Below, one piece after another: positions 8,516-17,368 of a stretch of 64,000 nucleotides of DNA. Both the position numbers and the translations under genes were made by a program. The notes below the pieces were generated by a model. That model had not been told where the DNA came from and made no database searches. It saw only the letters and a program-made list of their open reading frames with translations. Position 1 is the first letter of the stretch. The number at the start of each line of letters is the position of its first letter. Location of the stretch: the NCBI GenBank assembly GCA_965200795.1, contig CBDAVB010000018.1:124001-188000 (forward strand), written 5' to 3'. The DNA comes from Parashewanella sp965200795. GTDB taxonomy: Bacteria > Pseudomonadota > Gammaproteobacteria > Enterobacterales > Shewanellaceae.

Positions 8516-10393
8516 ATGTCTTTTTCAGAAGCGCGACTGGCACGAAATATCAATAACGCCGTTTCATCATTTACCATTAGCGAGCTTACTCATTCTGAAG
8601 TTGTGATAATCATTAATGATGAGCGATATGAGTTATCATACAGGTTTGCGGACGACAGCTTGACAGTACAAAAAACAACAGCTCGGGCGGATAAAAAATA
8701 TCGATATGATTTGTCGGGCTTTTTCAGCCAGCAGCAAATAACGTCCTTGGCTGAGGATAAAGCGATTACATGCTCAACCCTGAGTCAGTTTATAACCGCC
8801 AGAGTGAAAAGAAGCCGCTGGGATTGCCAGTTCAAAACCTGGGCTGAACTGAGTGAAGTTAAAGAGAGTCTTGAAAATATTTTTTGTAACGATAATTTGT
8901 GGTTTCAGATCATCGTGAAACTGGTTAATCAAGGCATGTTTAATCCCAGACAAGCCCGCGCTTTACTTGCTTTAGAACAGCATTTTCAGCGGTATAGCGC
9001 ATTGATAGAGGAGCTCAGATCTGATACGGATAATGTTTCCCGGCACTTTTTTTATGCCATAAACCAAGTTTGTGAATCTGAACTGGAAAGACAAGATCTG
9101 ACCTCCTTAAAAATACTTCAGCGTGAGTGGCAGACTCTGACCGGTATCGGCTCAATTGATAGATCCGAACCTAAAAGCAAGCAAGTCAGGATTCTGGAGT
9201 GCGGATATCCGCTGTTCGCTTTAATGAGTTTCTTTTTGAAGTCAGCGCCCTTGAATTCACTCCTGTCAAAATCAGACATTCAGCTTTTTATCATATTAAA
9301 AATGGGTTATGCGGGGCTGTTAAAAATAAACGAGCTGACCGAAGTCGTCAGAAGTGACACAGAAAACAGAGTCGTTAAATTATGGTCTGTATTGAATGAT
9401 CCGAGGCCTGAGGCTATTTCGTTTCTTTTTTCATGTCTTGAAACATTCGCTGACGAGAGCTTCACGGCGTTTGAGATCCCCGCTGATGATAAAAGCGCCG
9501 CGGAGCAATGCCTCAATGACATGAAAGCAATGGTGCCTTTATTATCAGACGCTTATACTATAAAGACGCCGGGTAAATTTAATGATTATCACTTATGGCT
9601 GTTAAATGTTTATACAGAATTTAAGGACTTGATTGAATTAGCAGATTTTTCCTCCGATTTGTTTGATGTTTTACGTGCGAATTACTTTTTTCTGGTCGCT
9701 GATCGCCCTTTATTCGAAAACATTTTAAAACCCTTGACCGTGAGAGATTTATTTGAATTTATTTTTTATATCGGCGGCAGGTGCAATTTAATAAAAAACG
9801 CTACGGCATTTATCGACGCGATTAATCATTCAATGAAATCTGCTGTAATTAATATTATCGACAGAAGAGGTCTGGAGAACCTTAAACAAAAGTTAATGAA
9901 CTCCGCCGGAGAAAACATTCGCTTCTCAGCGGATAAAAAATGGAGCGTTCTTTCTTGTCAGCGCGTTATTAATCCGTTTCTTTGGTTACTTAATTCCATG
10001 GAGTTACTTATTCCGCTGTTCCGGGATGATAATGTCTGTATATGGTTAATCAATGAGTTAATTTCTAACGGAGTACCATTTAGCGATCAGGAAAGAGAGG
10101 CATTCTTATCCGAAGCGATAATATCCAGAAAAGTGATGTATTTATTGTATGAATTGACGGTAAACGAGGAATGTGTTGAAGCGCTGATTTCAGCTTTTAA
10201 GAATTTAAGAGCGGGAGCGTTAAACGATGAAACGATTAAGGCAAAGGCTCATAATTTATTAACATATTTGATGAAATCAATACCATATGCTCACAACTCA
10301 ATAAAAACCCGGCTTTTTAGATATTTGGCGGACAATGAACCCGGTAATCCTGATGGCGTGCCTGAGGAAATGCGGTTGAATTTCACTGTTTGA
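8516..10393 (+). CDS. Tandem paralog 3, divergent, unknown function (625 aa)
   Basis: Third and most diverged member of the family. I place the start at ATG 8516 rather than the in-frame ATG at 8468. From 8516 the protein begins MSFSEARLARNINNAVSSF, aligning with residue 1 of copies 1 and 2, and the 12 bases before the ATG match copy 2. Shared blocks include WFQIIVKLVNQGMFNPRQ, VKLWSVLNDPRPE and a family-specific C-terminal helix-rich region. It has a C-terminal extension of about 20 residues after the point where copies 1 and 2 end (KLLNYL). The spacing to lepA is 213 bp. Function unknown. Confidence 0.83.
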   Translation: MSFSEARLARNINNAVSSFTISELTHSEVVIIINDERYELSYRFADDSLTVQKTTARADKKYRYDLSGFFSQQQITSLAEDKAITCSTLSQFITARVKRSRWDCQFKTWAELSEVKESLENIFCNDNLWFQIIVKLVNQGMFNPRQARALLALEQHFQRYSALIEELRSDTDNVSRHFFYAINQVCESELERQDLTSLKILQREWQTLTGIGSIDRSEPKSKQVRILECGYPLFALMSFFLKSAPLNSLLSKSDIQLFIILKMGYAGLLKINELTEVVRSDTENRVVKLWSVLNDPRPEAISFLFSCLETFADESFTAFEIPADDKSAAEQCLNDMKAMVPLLSDAYTIKTPGKFNDYHLWLLNVYTEFKDLIELADFSSDLFDVLRANYFFLVADRPLFENILKPLTVRDLFEFIFYIGGRCNLIKNATAFIDAINHSMKSAVINIIDRRGLENLKQKLMNSAGENIRFSADKKWSVLSCQRVINPFLWLLNSMELLIPLFRDDNVCIWLINELISNGVPFSDQEREAFLSEAIISRKVMYLLYELTVNEECVEALISAFKNLRAGALNDETIKAKAHNLLTYLMKSIPYAHNSIKTRLFRYLADNEPGNPDGVPEEMRLNFTV

Positions 10394-10606
10394 ACGCAAG
10401 AAGGCCGCCCCTGTCATGAATCACAGGCTGATGTACGGAATAATGAATAATTCCGGGACACGCGCTTAACGCATTGGTATCCTGGCCGCAATCGGGTACA
10501 ATTCACCACTTTTAGTTTTCTTAAAAATTATTCTGTTACTTTACGATAAAATTAACGGAATGAGTGTAATGCCCCTTCGGGTAATTGGTATTAGTTACAG
10601 AGCATA

Positions 10607-12397
10607 ATGAAACACATCAGAAACTTTTCGATTATCGCCCATATTGATCATGGGAAGTCAACGTTATCAGACCGTTTAATTCAATACTGCGATGGTTTGA
10701 GTGAGCGTGAGATGGCGGCGCAGGTTCTTGACTCAATGGATATTGAGCGTGAACGCGGCATTACTATTAAAGCTCAGAGTGTAACGCTTAACTATAAAGC
10801 TCAAGATGGTGAAACTTACCAGCTGAATTTTATTGACACGCCCGGACACGTGGACTTTTCCTATGAGGTTTCCCGCTCTCTTGCCGCGTGTGAAGGAGCA
10901 TTACTGGTCGTTGACGCGGGCCAGGGCGTGGAAGCGCAAACCCTGGCCAACTGTTATACCGCGCTGGAAATGGATTTGGATGTTGTCCCGATTCTGAACA
11001 AAATCGATTTACCTCAAGCCGAACCGGAGCGTGTCGCCGAGGAGATTGAGGACATTGTCGGTATCGAAGCGATTGATGCCGTCCGCTGCTCGGCGAAAAC
11101 CGGTATCGGTATTGAAGATGTGTTAGAGAAAATCGTATCTGATGTCCCCGCGCCGGAAGGTAAGCCTGAGGGGCCGTTACAAGCCTTGATCATCGACTCA
11201 TGGTTCGACAGCTACTTAGGCGTTGTTTCTTTAGTCCGAATCAAAAATGGTGTGCTGAGGAAAGGCGATAAGTTCAAAGTCATGTCAACCGGCCAGACTC
11301 ATACGGCTGATCGCGTCGGTATTTTTACCCCTAAGCAAACTGACACGCCGGAATTAATAACCGGTGAAGTAGGGTTTGTGATTGCCGGTCTGAAAGAAAT
11401 TCACGGCGCGCCGGTCGGTGATACGATTACTCACGCCAAACACGGCGCCGAAGAACCGTTACCGGGATTTAAGAAGGTGACACCTCAGGTCTACGCCGGT
11501 GTGTTCCCTATCTCTACTGACGAATATGAAAATTTCCGTGACGCGTTGAATAAGCTGAGTCTTAACGACGCCTCACTGGAATTTGAGCCGGAAAATTCAT
11601 CGGCGCTGGGTTTCGGTTTCCGTATCGGTTACCTCGGTCTGCTGCATATGGAGATCATTCAGGAGCGTTTAGAGCGTGAATATAACCTTGATCTTATCAC
11701 CACCGCGCCGACGGTAGTTTACGAAGTTGAGAAGAACAACGGTGAGGTGGTTTACGTTGATAACCCTTCGGATTTACCGCCGGTCAATAATATCGCACAA
11801 ATGCGTGAGCCGATTGTTGAAGCTAATATTCTGGTGCCGAAAGATTATCTGGGTAACGTAATTACCCTTTGTATCGAAAAACGCGGTGTTCAGAAGAACA
11901 TGGTTTATCACGGTAACCAGGTTGCGATTACCTATGATATTCCGATGGCGGAAGTGGTTATGGATTTCTTCGACCGTCTGAAATCAACCAGCCGCGGTTA
12001 CGCGTCACTTGAGTATAACTTTGTGCGCTTCGAGCCGGCTGATATGGTACGTTTAGATGTATTGATTAACGGCGATCGGGTTGACGCGTTAGCCTTGATC
12101 ATTCACCGTTCATTGATTCGTCATAAAGGTATCGCGCTGGTGGAGAAGATGAAAGAGCTGATCCCCAGACAAATGTTTGATATTGCCATTCAGGCCGCTG
12201 TCGGCAGTCAGATTGTGGCGCGTTCGAATGTTAAAGCCATGCGTAAAGACGTAACGGCCAAATGTTACGGTGGTGACGTTTCCCGTAAGAAGAAACTGCT
12301 GCAGAAGCAGAAAGAAGGTAAGAAGCGAATGAAACAGGTGGGTAATGTTGAAGTTCCGCAAGAAGCTTTTTTAGCCGTGCTTAAATTGAATGACTGA
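10607..12397 (+). CDS. lepA: Elongation factor 4 (LepA)
   Basis: Ribosome-associated GTPase of 596 aa that acts during translation initiation and elongation stress. The G1 loop AHIDHGKST (residues 11-19), G2 RGITIKAQ, G3 DTPGHVDF and G4 NKIDLP are all intact. LepA-specific C-terminal signatures include GYLGLLHMEIIQERLEREY and the tail AKCYGGDVSRKKKLLQKQKE. Length is exactly typical. It opens a lepA-lepB-rnc-era-recO-pdxJ block conserved across gammaproteobacteria. Confidence 0.98.
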   Translation: MKHIRNFSIIAHIDHGKSTLSDRLIQYCDGLSEREMAAQVLDSMDIERERGITIKAQSVTLNYKAQDGETYQLNFIDTPGHVDFSYEVSRSLAACEGALLVVDAGQGVEAQTLANCYTALEMDLDVVPILNKIDLPQAEPERVAEEIEDIVGIEAIDAVRCSAKTGIGIEDVLEKIVSDVPAPEGKPEGPLQALIIDSWFDSYLGVVSLVRIKNGVLRKGDKFKVMSTGQTHTADRVGIFTPKQTDTPELITGEVGFVIAGLKEIHGAPVGDTITHAKHGAEEPLPGFKKVTPQVYAGVFPISTDEYENFRDALNKLSLNDASLEFEPENSSALGFGFRIGYLGLLHMEIIQERLEREYNLDLITTAPTVVYEVEKNNGEVVYVDNPSDLPPVNNIAQMREPIVEANILVPKDYLGNVITLCIEKRGVQKNMVYHGNQVAITYDIPMAEVVMDFFDRLKSTSRGYASLEYNFVRFEPADMVRLDVLINGDRVDALALIIHRSLIRHKGIALVEKMKELIPRQMFDIAIQAAVGSQIVARSNVKAMRKDVTAKCYGGDVSRKKKLLQKQKEGKKRMKQVGNVEVPQEAFLAVLKLND

Positions 12398-12415
12398 GTT
12401 ATAGCTCATAAGAAC

Positions 12416-12456
12416 AAAAAAAGCGTCGCGATTGCGGCGCTTTAGCGTGTTTTTTG
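12416..12456 (+). terminator. Rho-independent terminator after lepA
   Basis: AAGCGTCGC-GATT-GCGGCGCTT hairpin (12421-12442, one G-T pair) preceded by A-run and followed shortly by TTTTTT. It implies lepB has its own promoter in the 250-bp gap, despite the usual lepA-lepB operon. Confidence 0.7.
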
Positions 12457-12653
12457 AAACAAAGATTTTACACTGATAAGTGTTCACACAAGTCATTGTC
12501 TCAAAATAAAAGCAAAATAAGTCTCTGGTTGTGGTTTCCGATAACATTGACTTACACTTTTACCTAGTTAAGCGGAACCAACGCTTTTGAAAGTTATCCG
12601 TAACAGTATAACTTTTAACGAATTGCAACGAAAAGCCGGGAGTAAAAACTACG

Positions 12654-13568
12654 ATGGCACAATATTTTTCAGTAATTTTAGTTATTGTCACTCTCGTGTC
12701 AGGCCTGATCTGGGCAATCGACGCGTTCGCGTTCGCGCCTAAGCGCAAAGCCGCCCTGGCTGAAGCGGAAAAAACAAAAAGCTTAACGGAAGAAGCGAAA
12801 GAGAAAATCCTTAAGGAGCCTTCAGCGGTTGAGACGGCGCACTCGATTTTCCCTGTTATCGCCTTTGTTTTGGTGCTGCGCTCATTTATTTATGAGCCGT
12901 TTCAGATCCCGTCGGGTTCGATGATGCCGACGCTGCTGGTCGGTGATTTCATTCTGGTGGAAAAATTCGCTTACGGTTTAAAAGATCCTGTGTGGAGAAA
13001 AGAGCTCGTAGCGACCGGTAAACCAAAACGCGGTGATGTGGTGGTGTTCAAATATCCCGTCGATCCGAAAGTGGATTACATCAAACGTGTTATCGGGCTG
13101 CCGGGCGACAAAATTATTTACCGGGATAAGCAGCTTTACATCGAGAAAGCCTGTGACCAGGACGCGGAAAAATGCGCCGGTCCTGAACTTATTCACCGCC
13201 GGGAAGTGAATCGTGGTGAGTTCTCGCAAAACGGCTACCCGATGCTGCGTTACACCGAAGAGCTGGGTGACGTTAAGCATGATATTTTGATTAATCCCGC
13301 TGTTGTTGACCGGGTAAGCGCCTACTTCAAGCAGGACGCGACTAAACCCTATGAGTTTGTCGTCCCTCAGGGACAATATTTCATGATGGGTGATAACCGC
13401 GACAACAGTCTTGACAGCCGCTTCTGGGGCTTTGTACCTGAAGCTAATCTGGTAGGAAAAGCGGTAGCGATCTGGATTAGTTTTGAATTTGACCGCACGG
13501 ACGCCGACTTTTTACCTAAGTGGGTGCCGACCGGCGTCCGCTTTAACCGTGTAGGCGGAATTCATTAA
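12654..13568 (+). CDS. lepB: Signal peptidase I LepB
   Basis: Inner-membrane serine protease, 304 aa, that removes signal peptides from exported proteins. It starts with a transmembrane anchor (YFSVILVIVTLVSGLIWAID), then a cytoplasmic charged segment, and a second span near FPVIAFVLVLRSFIYEPF. Box B carries the nucleophile Ser in FQIPSGSMMPTLLVGD (about residues 83-98). The catalytic Lys lies in DYIKRVIGLPGDK, and box E is MGDNRDNSLDSR. Followed after 1 bp by rnc. Confidence 0.97.
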   Translation: MAQYFSVILVIVTLVSGLIWAIDAFAFAPKRKAALAEAEKTKSLTEEAKEKILKEPSAVETAHSIFPVIAFVLVLRSFIYEPFQIPSGSMMPTLLVGDFILVEKFAYGLKDPVWRKELVATGKPKRGDVVVFKYPVDPKVDYIKRVIGLPGDKIIYRDKQLYIEKACDQDAEKCAGPELIHRREVNRGEFSQNGYPMLRYTEELGDVKHDILINPAVVDRVSAYFKQDATKPYEFVVPQGQYFMMGDNRDNSLDSRFWGFVPEANLVGKAVAIWISFEFDRTDADFLPKWVPTGVRFNRVGGIH

Positions 13569-13569
13569 T

Positions 13570-14250
13570 ATGAAAGCTTGGGACAACAAAGACCGATTGA
13601 CACGTACCATAGGTTATCAATTCAAAAACCAGGATTTATTGATCCAGGCGCTCACACACCGCAGCGCGGCGCATAAGCATAATGAAAGATTAGAGTTCCT
13701 CGGTGACTCGATTCTTTCCATTGTGATTTCGGATGCTTTGTATCATCAGTTTCCGAAATCTACGGAAGGTGATTTAAGCCGGATGCGCGCCTCATTGGTG
13801 TGCGGAGATACCTTAGCCGTTATTGCTCAGGAGTTTGTTCTGGGCGATTATTTAAAGCTGGGGCCGGGAGAATTAAAAAGCGGCGGTTTCCGCCGTGAAT
13901 CCATTTTAGCCGATGCCGTTGAGGCGGTTATCGGGGCGATTTATTTAGACTCAGATCTTGAAACCTGCCGTAAGCTCGTCTTAGCATGGTATGATCGGCG
14001 TCTGAAAAAAATCAAACCGGACGTCAGCCATAAAGATCCGAAAACGCTTTTACAAGAGCACCTTCAGGGACTGAAGCGACCGTTACCTGAATACAAGGTG
14101 ATTGACATTAAAGGTGAGGCACATAACCAGACCTTCACCGTTGAGTGCGCGGTTGACAATATGCACGAGCCTGAAACAGGCGTGGGTGGTTCACGCCGTA
14201 AAGCTGAGCAGAATGCCGCCGCTCAGATGCTGGAGCAGTTAAAAAAATGA
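13570..14250 (+). CDS. rnc: Ribonuclease III
   Basis: Double-strand-specific endoribonuclease, 226 aa, for rRNA and mRNA processing. The RNase III signature NERLEFLGDSIL (residues about 38-49) carries the metal-binding Glu and Asp. The second acidic cluster is in LADAVEAVIGAIYLDS. A C-terminal dsRNA-binding domain starts at DPKTLLQEHLQG and ends with GSRRKAEQNAAAQMLEQL. Translationally coupled to era by a 4-bp ATGA overlap. Confidence 0.98.
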   Translation: MKAWDNKDRLTRTIGYQFKNQDLLIQALTHRSAAHKHNERLEFLGDSILSIVISDALYHQFPKSTEGDLSRMRASLVCGDTLAVIAQEFVLGDYLKLGPGELKSGGFRRESILADAVEAVIGAIYLDSDLETCRKLVLAWYDRRLKKIKPDVSHKDPKTLLQEHLQGLKRPLPEYKVIDIKGEAHNQTFTVECAVDNMHEPETGVGGSRRKAEQNAAAQMLEQLKK

Positions 14251-15260
14251 GCCGGAGTTCAAACTCAAATGAGCCTGAGAACACTCAGGCCGATCCGTCG
14301 TTAGACGAATTACTTTCCCGAATTACCAAAACTTCACCGGTCACCCGACAGTATGAAGCCACGTACTGCGGTATGGTCGCCATCGTCGGCCGGCCGAATG
14401 CGGGTAAATCTACGTTACTTAATCGTATCTTAGGGCAGAAGGTCAGTATTACCTCACGTAAACCGCAAACCACTCGTCACCGTATTATGGGTATTCATAC
14501 TGACGGCCCGAGACAAGTGGTGTTCGTCGATACGCCCGGACTGCATATTGAAGAAAAGCGGGCGATTAACCGTTTAATGAACCGCGCAGCCTCAAGCTCG
14601 CTGGCGGATGTCTGTATGGCGGTCTTCGTTACCGATGGTATGACATGGACTGCTGACGATGAAATGGTTCTGAAAAAACTCAAGCGTAACGCTAAAAGTA
14701 ATGACGCTAAGTTAGTGCTGGCTGTCAACAAAGTTGACCATATCAAAGAAAAAGAAGAGTTGTTTCCTTATCTGGAAGAATTAGCGCAAAAAGCGGACTT
14801 TGACGAAATCCTGCCGATTTCGGCGAAGCACGGTACTAATGTCGATCGCATTGTGGATTTAGCGAGCGAGGCTTTACCCCAGTGCCCGCATTTTTTTCCG
14901 GAAGATTACGTGACGGATCGCTCGCAGCGCTTTATGGCGTCAGAAATTGTCCGTGAAAAGCTGATGCGCTTTTTAGGTGATGAATTACCTTATGATGTGA
15001 CGGTAGAGATCGAACAGTTTAAGCTGATGGAAAACGGGGTCTACCACATCAATGCGTTAATTCTGGTTGAGCGCCGGGGTCAAAAACGTATGATCATCGG
15101 CAAAAACGGAGAACGCATCCGCACCATTTCAACTGAGGCCCGCCGGGATATGGAACGTTTATTTGATAATAAAGTGTTCCTGGAAACCTGGGTGAAGGTG
15201 AAGTCAGGCTGGGCGGATGATGAGCGCGCGCTTCGCAGCTTAGGTTACGGAGAAGATTAA
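14247..15260 (+). CDS. era: GTPase Era
   Basis: Ribosome-assembly GTPase, 337 aa, that binds the 3' end of 16S rRNA. Walker A GRPNAGKST (about residues 51-59), switch I with TTRHRIMGI, G3 DTPG, and G4 NKVD are intact. The C-terminal KH domain includes RMIIGKNGERIRTISTEARR. It carries about 35 extra N-terminal residues rich in Ser/Asn compared with E. coli Era, giving the longer size. Start overlaps the rnc stop. Confidence 0.97.
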   Translation: MSRSSNSNEPENTQADPSLDELLSRITKTSPVTRQYEATYCGMVAIVGRPNAGKSTLLNRILGQKVSITSRKPQTTRHRIMGIHTDGPRQVVFVDTPGLHIEEKRAINRLMNRAASSSLADVCMAVFVTDGMTWTADDEMVLKKLKRNAKSNDAKLVLAVNKVDHIKEKEELFPYLEELAQKADFDEILPISAKHGTNVDRIVDLASEALPQCPHFFPEDYVTDRSQRFMASEIVREKLMRFLGDELPYDVTVEIEQFKLMENGVYHINALILVERRGQKRMIIGKNGERIRTISTEARRDMERLFDNKVFLETWVKVKSGWADDERALRSLGYGED

Positions 15261-15271
15261 TAACTTGTGAC

Positions 15272-15291
15272 GCGCCGGCCTGAGCCGGCGC
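15272..15291 (+). terminator. Perfect 8-bp GC hairpin between era and recO
   Basis: GCGCCGGC-CTGA-GCCGGCGC. No T-run follows, so it may be a weak terminator, a processing site or a REP-like palindrome rather than a classical terminator. Confidence 0.4.
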
Positions 15292-15330
15292 TCACTGCTT
15301 TGTGATTTATACCGAAGGACTTTTCTGCCT

Positions 15331-16020
15331 ATGGAACGCGGCTACATTCTGCATCACCGGCCTTTTAAAGAGTCCCGTTTACTGGTGAATTTATTAGTGG
15401 ACGGGATGGGCCGGGTTGATGCCGTGGCTCGTGTCGGCTCAGGGAAACGTTCTCTGAAATCCGTCCTGCAGCCGTTTCAGCCGCTTATTTTTAATTTCAC
15501 CGGTAACAGCGGGCTAAAAAACTTAATTCAGGTTGAGGCGGCGTCACCGGCCGTTCCGCTTGCCGGCGAATCGCTTTACGCTTCGATGTATTTGAATGAA
15601 CTTTTAGTTCGCACCTTATCCGGCCATCACCAGGCTGAAGAGCTGTTCCATGTTTACAATCGGGCGTTGTTAGATATCGCCGCCGGCTTTAAACAAAGCC
15701 AGTTAAGGTGGTTTGAGTATCAACTGTTATTGCAGCTCGGCGCGATGCCGAGTCTGTTATTTGACGCGCGGGGAGAAGGTATTCAGGATCGGGGGTTATA
15801 CCGGTATATCCCGGAGCAAGGCTTTATTTATGTCAGTTCCCGTTCTTGTGATGTCATCAGCGGACGAGCGTTAAGCCAGCTGCGTGAAAATGACATCACA
15901 CGGCCGCAGTATTCAGAGCTTAAAATGCTGATGCGCCGTCTTCTGAGTCCGTTTTTAGGGAATAAGCCGTTAGTCAGTCGTCAGCTTTTCTCCCGGTATC
16001 AAAAGCCGGAGCAAGATTGA
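15331..16020 (+). CDS. recO: DNA repair protein RecO
   Basis: Recombination mediator, 229 aa, that works with RecF and RecR to load RecA on SSB-coated gaps. The N-terminal OB-fold segment GYILHHRPFKESRLLVNLLV is the family hallmark, and the C-terminal helical domain contains RWFEYQLLLQLGAMPSL. It keeps the era-recO-pdxJ order. No Cys4 zinc motif is visible, as in other proteobacterial RecO. Confidence 0.93.
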   Translation: MERGYILHHRPFKESRLLVNLLVDGMGRVDAVARVGSGKRSLKSVLQPFQPLIFNFTGNSGLKNLIQVEAASPAVPLAGESLYASMYLNELLVRTLSGHHQAEELFHVYNRALLDIAAGFKQSQLRWFEYQLLLQLGAMPSLLFDARGEGIQDRGLYRYIPEQGFIYVSSRSCDVISGRALSQLRENDITRPQYSELKMLMRRLLSPFLGNKPLVSRQLFSRYQKPEQD

Positions 16021-16201
16021 TAACGGCTTTTGCAATCTATACAATGAGCGCACCTTATCTCAGCGGATGAAAAAATTCCGTCACTTCAGCGGAAGCTGAA
16101 GTCCGGTAACTTTGACTCATCAGTTAAAATCGCTGGTATGACAGATTCTGACATGACACTTTGTAAAGTCTTTTACCGATAAATAAAAACAAGGAGTTCC
16201 G

Positions 16202-16939
16202 GTGAGCGGTATTTTATTAGGCGTTAACATCGACCACATTGCAACTTTACGTCAGGCCCGCGGAACCGATTATCCGGATCCTGTTCATGCCGCGGCCGTA
16301 GCGGAGCATGCGGGGGCTGAAGGCATAACCGTACATTTGCGTGAAGATCGCCGGCATATTATTGACCGTGACGTGTATTTGCTGGCGAAGACCCTTAAAA
16401 CCCGCATGAATTTAGAGATCGCCGTCACCGGGGAAATGCTTGATATCGCCTGCGACGTCAAGCCGGCTTACGTTTGTTTAGTGCCTGAGAAACGTGAGGA
16501 GCTGACGACCGAAGGCGGCCTTGATGTAGCGGGGCAATCAGATAAAATCACTCAGGCAGGCGCGAGGTTAGCCGCCGCGGGGATTAAGGTGTCATTATTT
16601 ATTGACGCGGATAAAGCCCAGATTGACGCCGCGGCCGCCTCAGGCGCGCCTTATATTGAAATTCATACCGGTTGTTACGCGGACGCCGAAACCGACGCGG
16701 AGCAACAGGCTGAGCTGGAGCGCATTACTGAAATGGCAAAGTACGCGCATTCGAAAGGTTTGATCGTGAATGCGGGACACGGGCTGCATTACCATAATGT
16801 CAAACCGATCGCGGCCATTCCTGAGCTTTATGAGCTGAATATCGGCCATGCGATTATCGGCCGGGCCGCAATTGACGGTCTGGAAAAAGCGATTCGCGAC
16901 ATGAAGCAATTAATGGCTGAAGGACGCCGGGGCGGCTGA
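16202..16939 (+). CDS. pdxJ: Pyridoxine 5'-phosphate synthase PdxJ
   Basis: TIM-barrel enzyme, 245 aa, condensing 3-amino-2-oxopropyl phosphate with deoxyxylulose 5-phosphate to give pyridoxine 5'-phosphate. N-terminal LGVNIDHIATLRQARGT, the barrel motif GAEGITVHLREDRRHI and the phosphate loop VNAGHGLHYHNV are all conserved. The start is GTG at 16202 with AAGGAG at 16191-16196. Size matches the family. Confidence 0.97.
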   Translation: MSGILLGVNIDHIATLRQARGTDYPDPVHAAAVAEHAGAEGITVHLREDRRHIIDRDVYLLAKTLKTRMNLEIAVTGEMLDIACDVKPAYVCLVPEKREELTTEGGLDVAGQSDKITQAGARLAAAGIKVSLFIDADKAQIDAAAASGAPYIEIHTGCYADAETDAEQQAELERITEMAKYAHSKGLIVNAGHGLHYHNVKPIAAIPELYELNIGHAIIGRAAIDGLEKAIRDMKQLMAEGRRGG

Positions 16940-17368
16940 CGGCGTTTAAACCTAAACGGGCATGACAGGAGCAGGCGTCATGAGTGTCAGGTAAGCGAAA
17001 TTAACTATTATTAATGTTTAAATAAAGTGGTTTTTTTCAGCCTGTTAATATCTAAAAGGCACTTATAAAGGCAAGCATGCGGTAATCGCGCCTTTCATTA
17101 AACACACTTCCTTGTTAATAATTAGTCTCCGTCCCGGCGTATATTGATGTCTCTTCGGGCAACGCCGCAGAGCAGAATACGCCGTGTTCTTGTTGTCACT
17201 ATCCGCTGCAAAATCTGACTTGATGAGTTATAAAAGGCGATATCCTATGCCGACCGCATTAATCAGTGAGATTGTTATTCTTGTTAACGAAAGGGATTTA
17301 ATAAATCACTTTCAATCACTTTGCCGGGTAAGCGGCAACGCCGTACATATTATTTTTCGGAGAAGGCT
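16940..17368. other. Intergenic gap, pdxJ to death-fold gene
   Basis: No convincing gene. It contains one 6-bp hairpin (CATGAC...GTCATG, 16961-16982) and an AT-rich stretch (16999-17070). An in-frame extension of the next gene to a TTG at 17321 exists but lacks a ribosome site. Confidence 0.5.

Noticed and set aside
12978..13376. 132-aa minus-strand ORF
   Set aside because: Lies wholly inside lepB on the other strand; shadow of a conserved gene.
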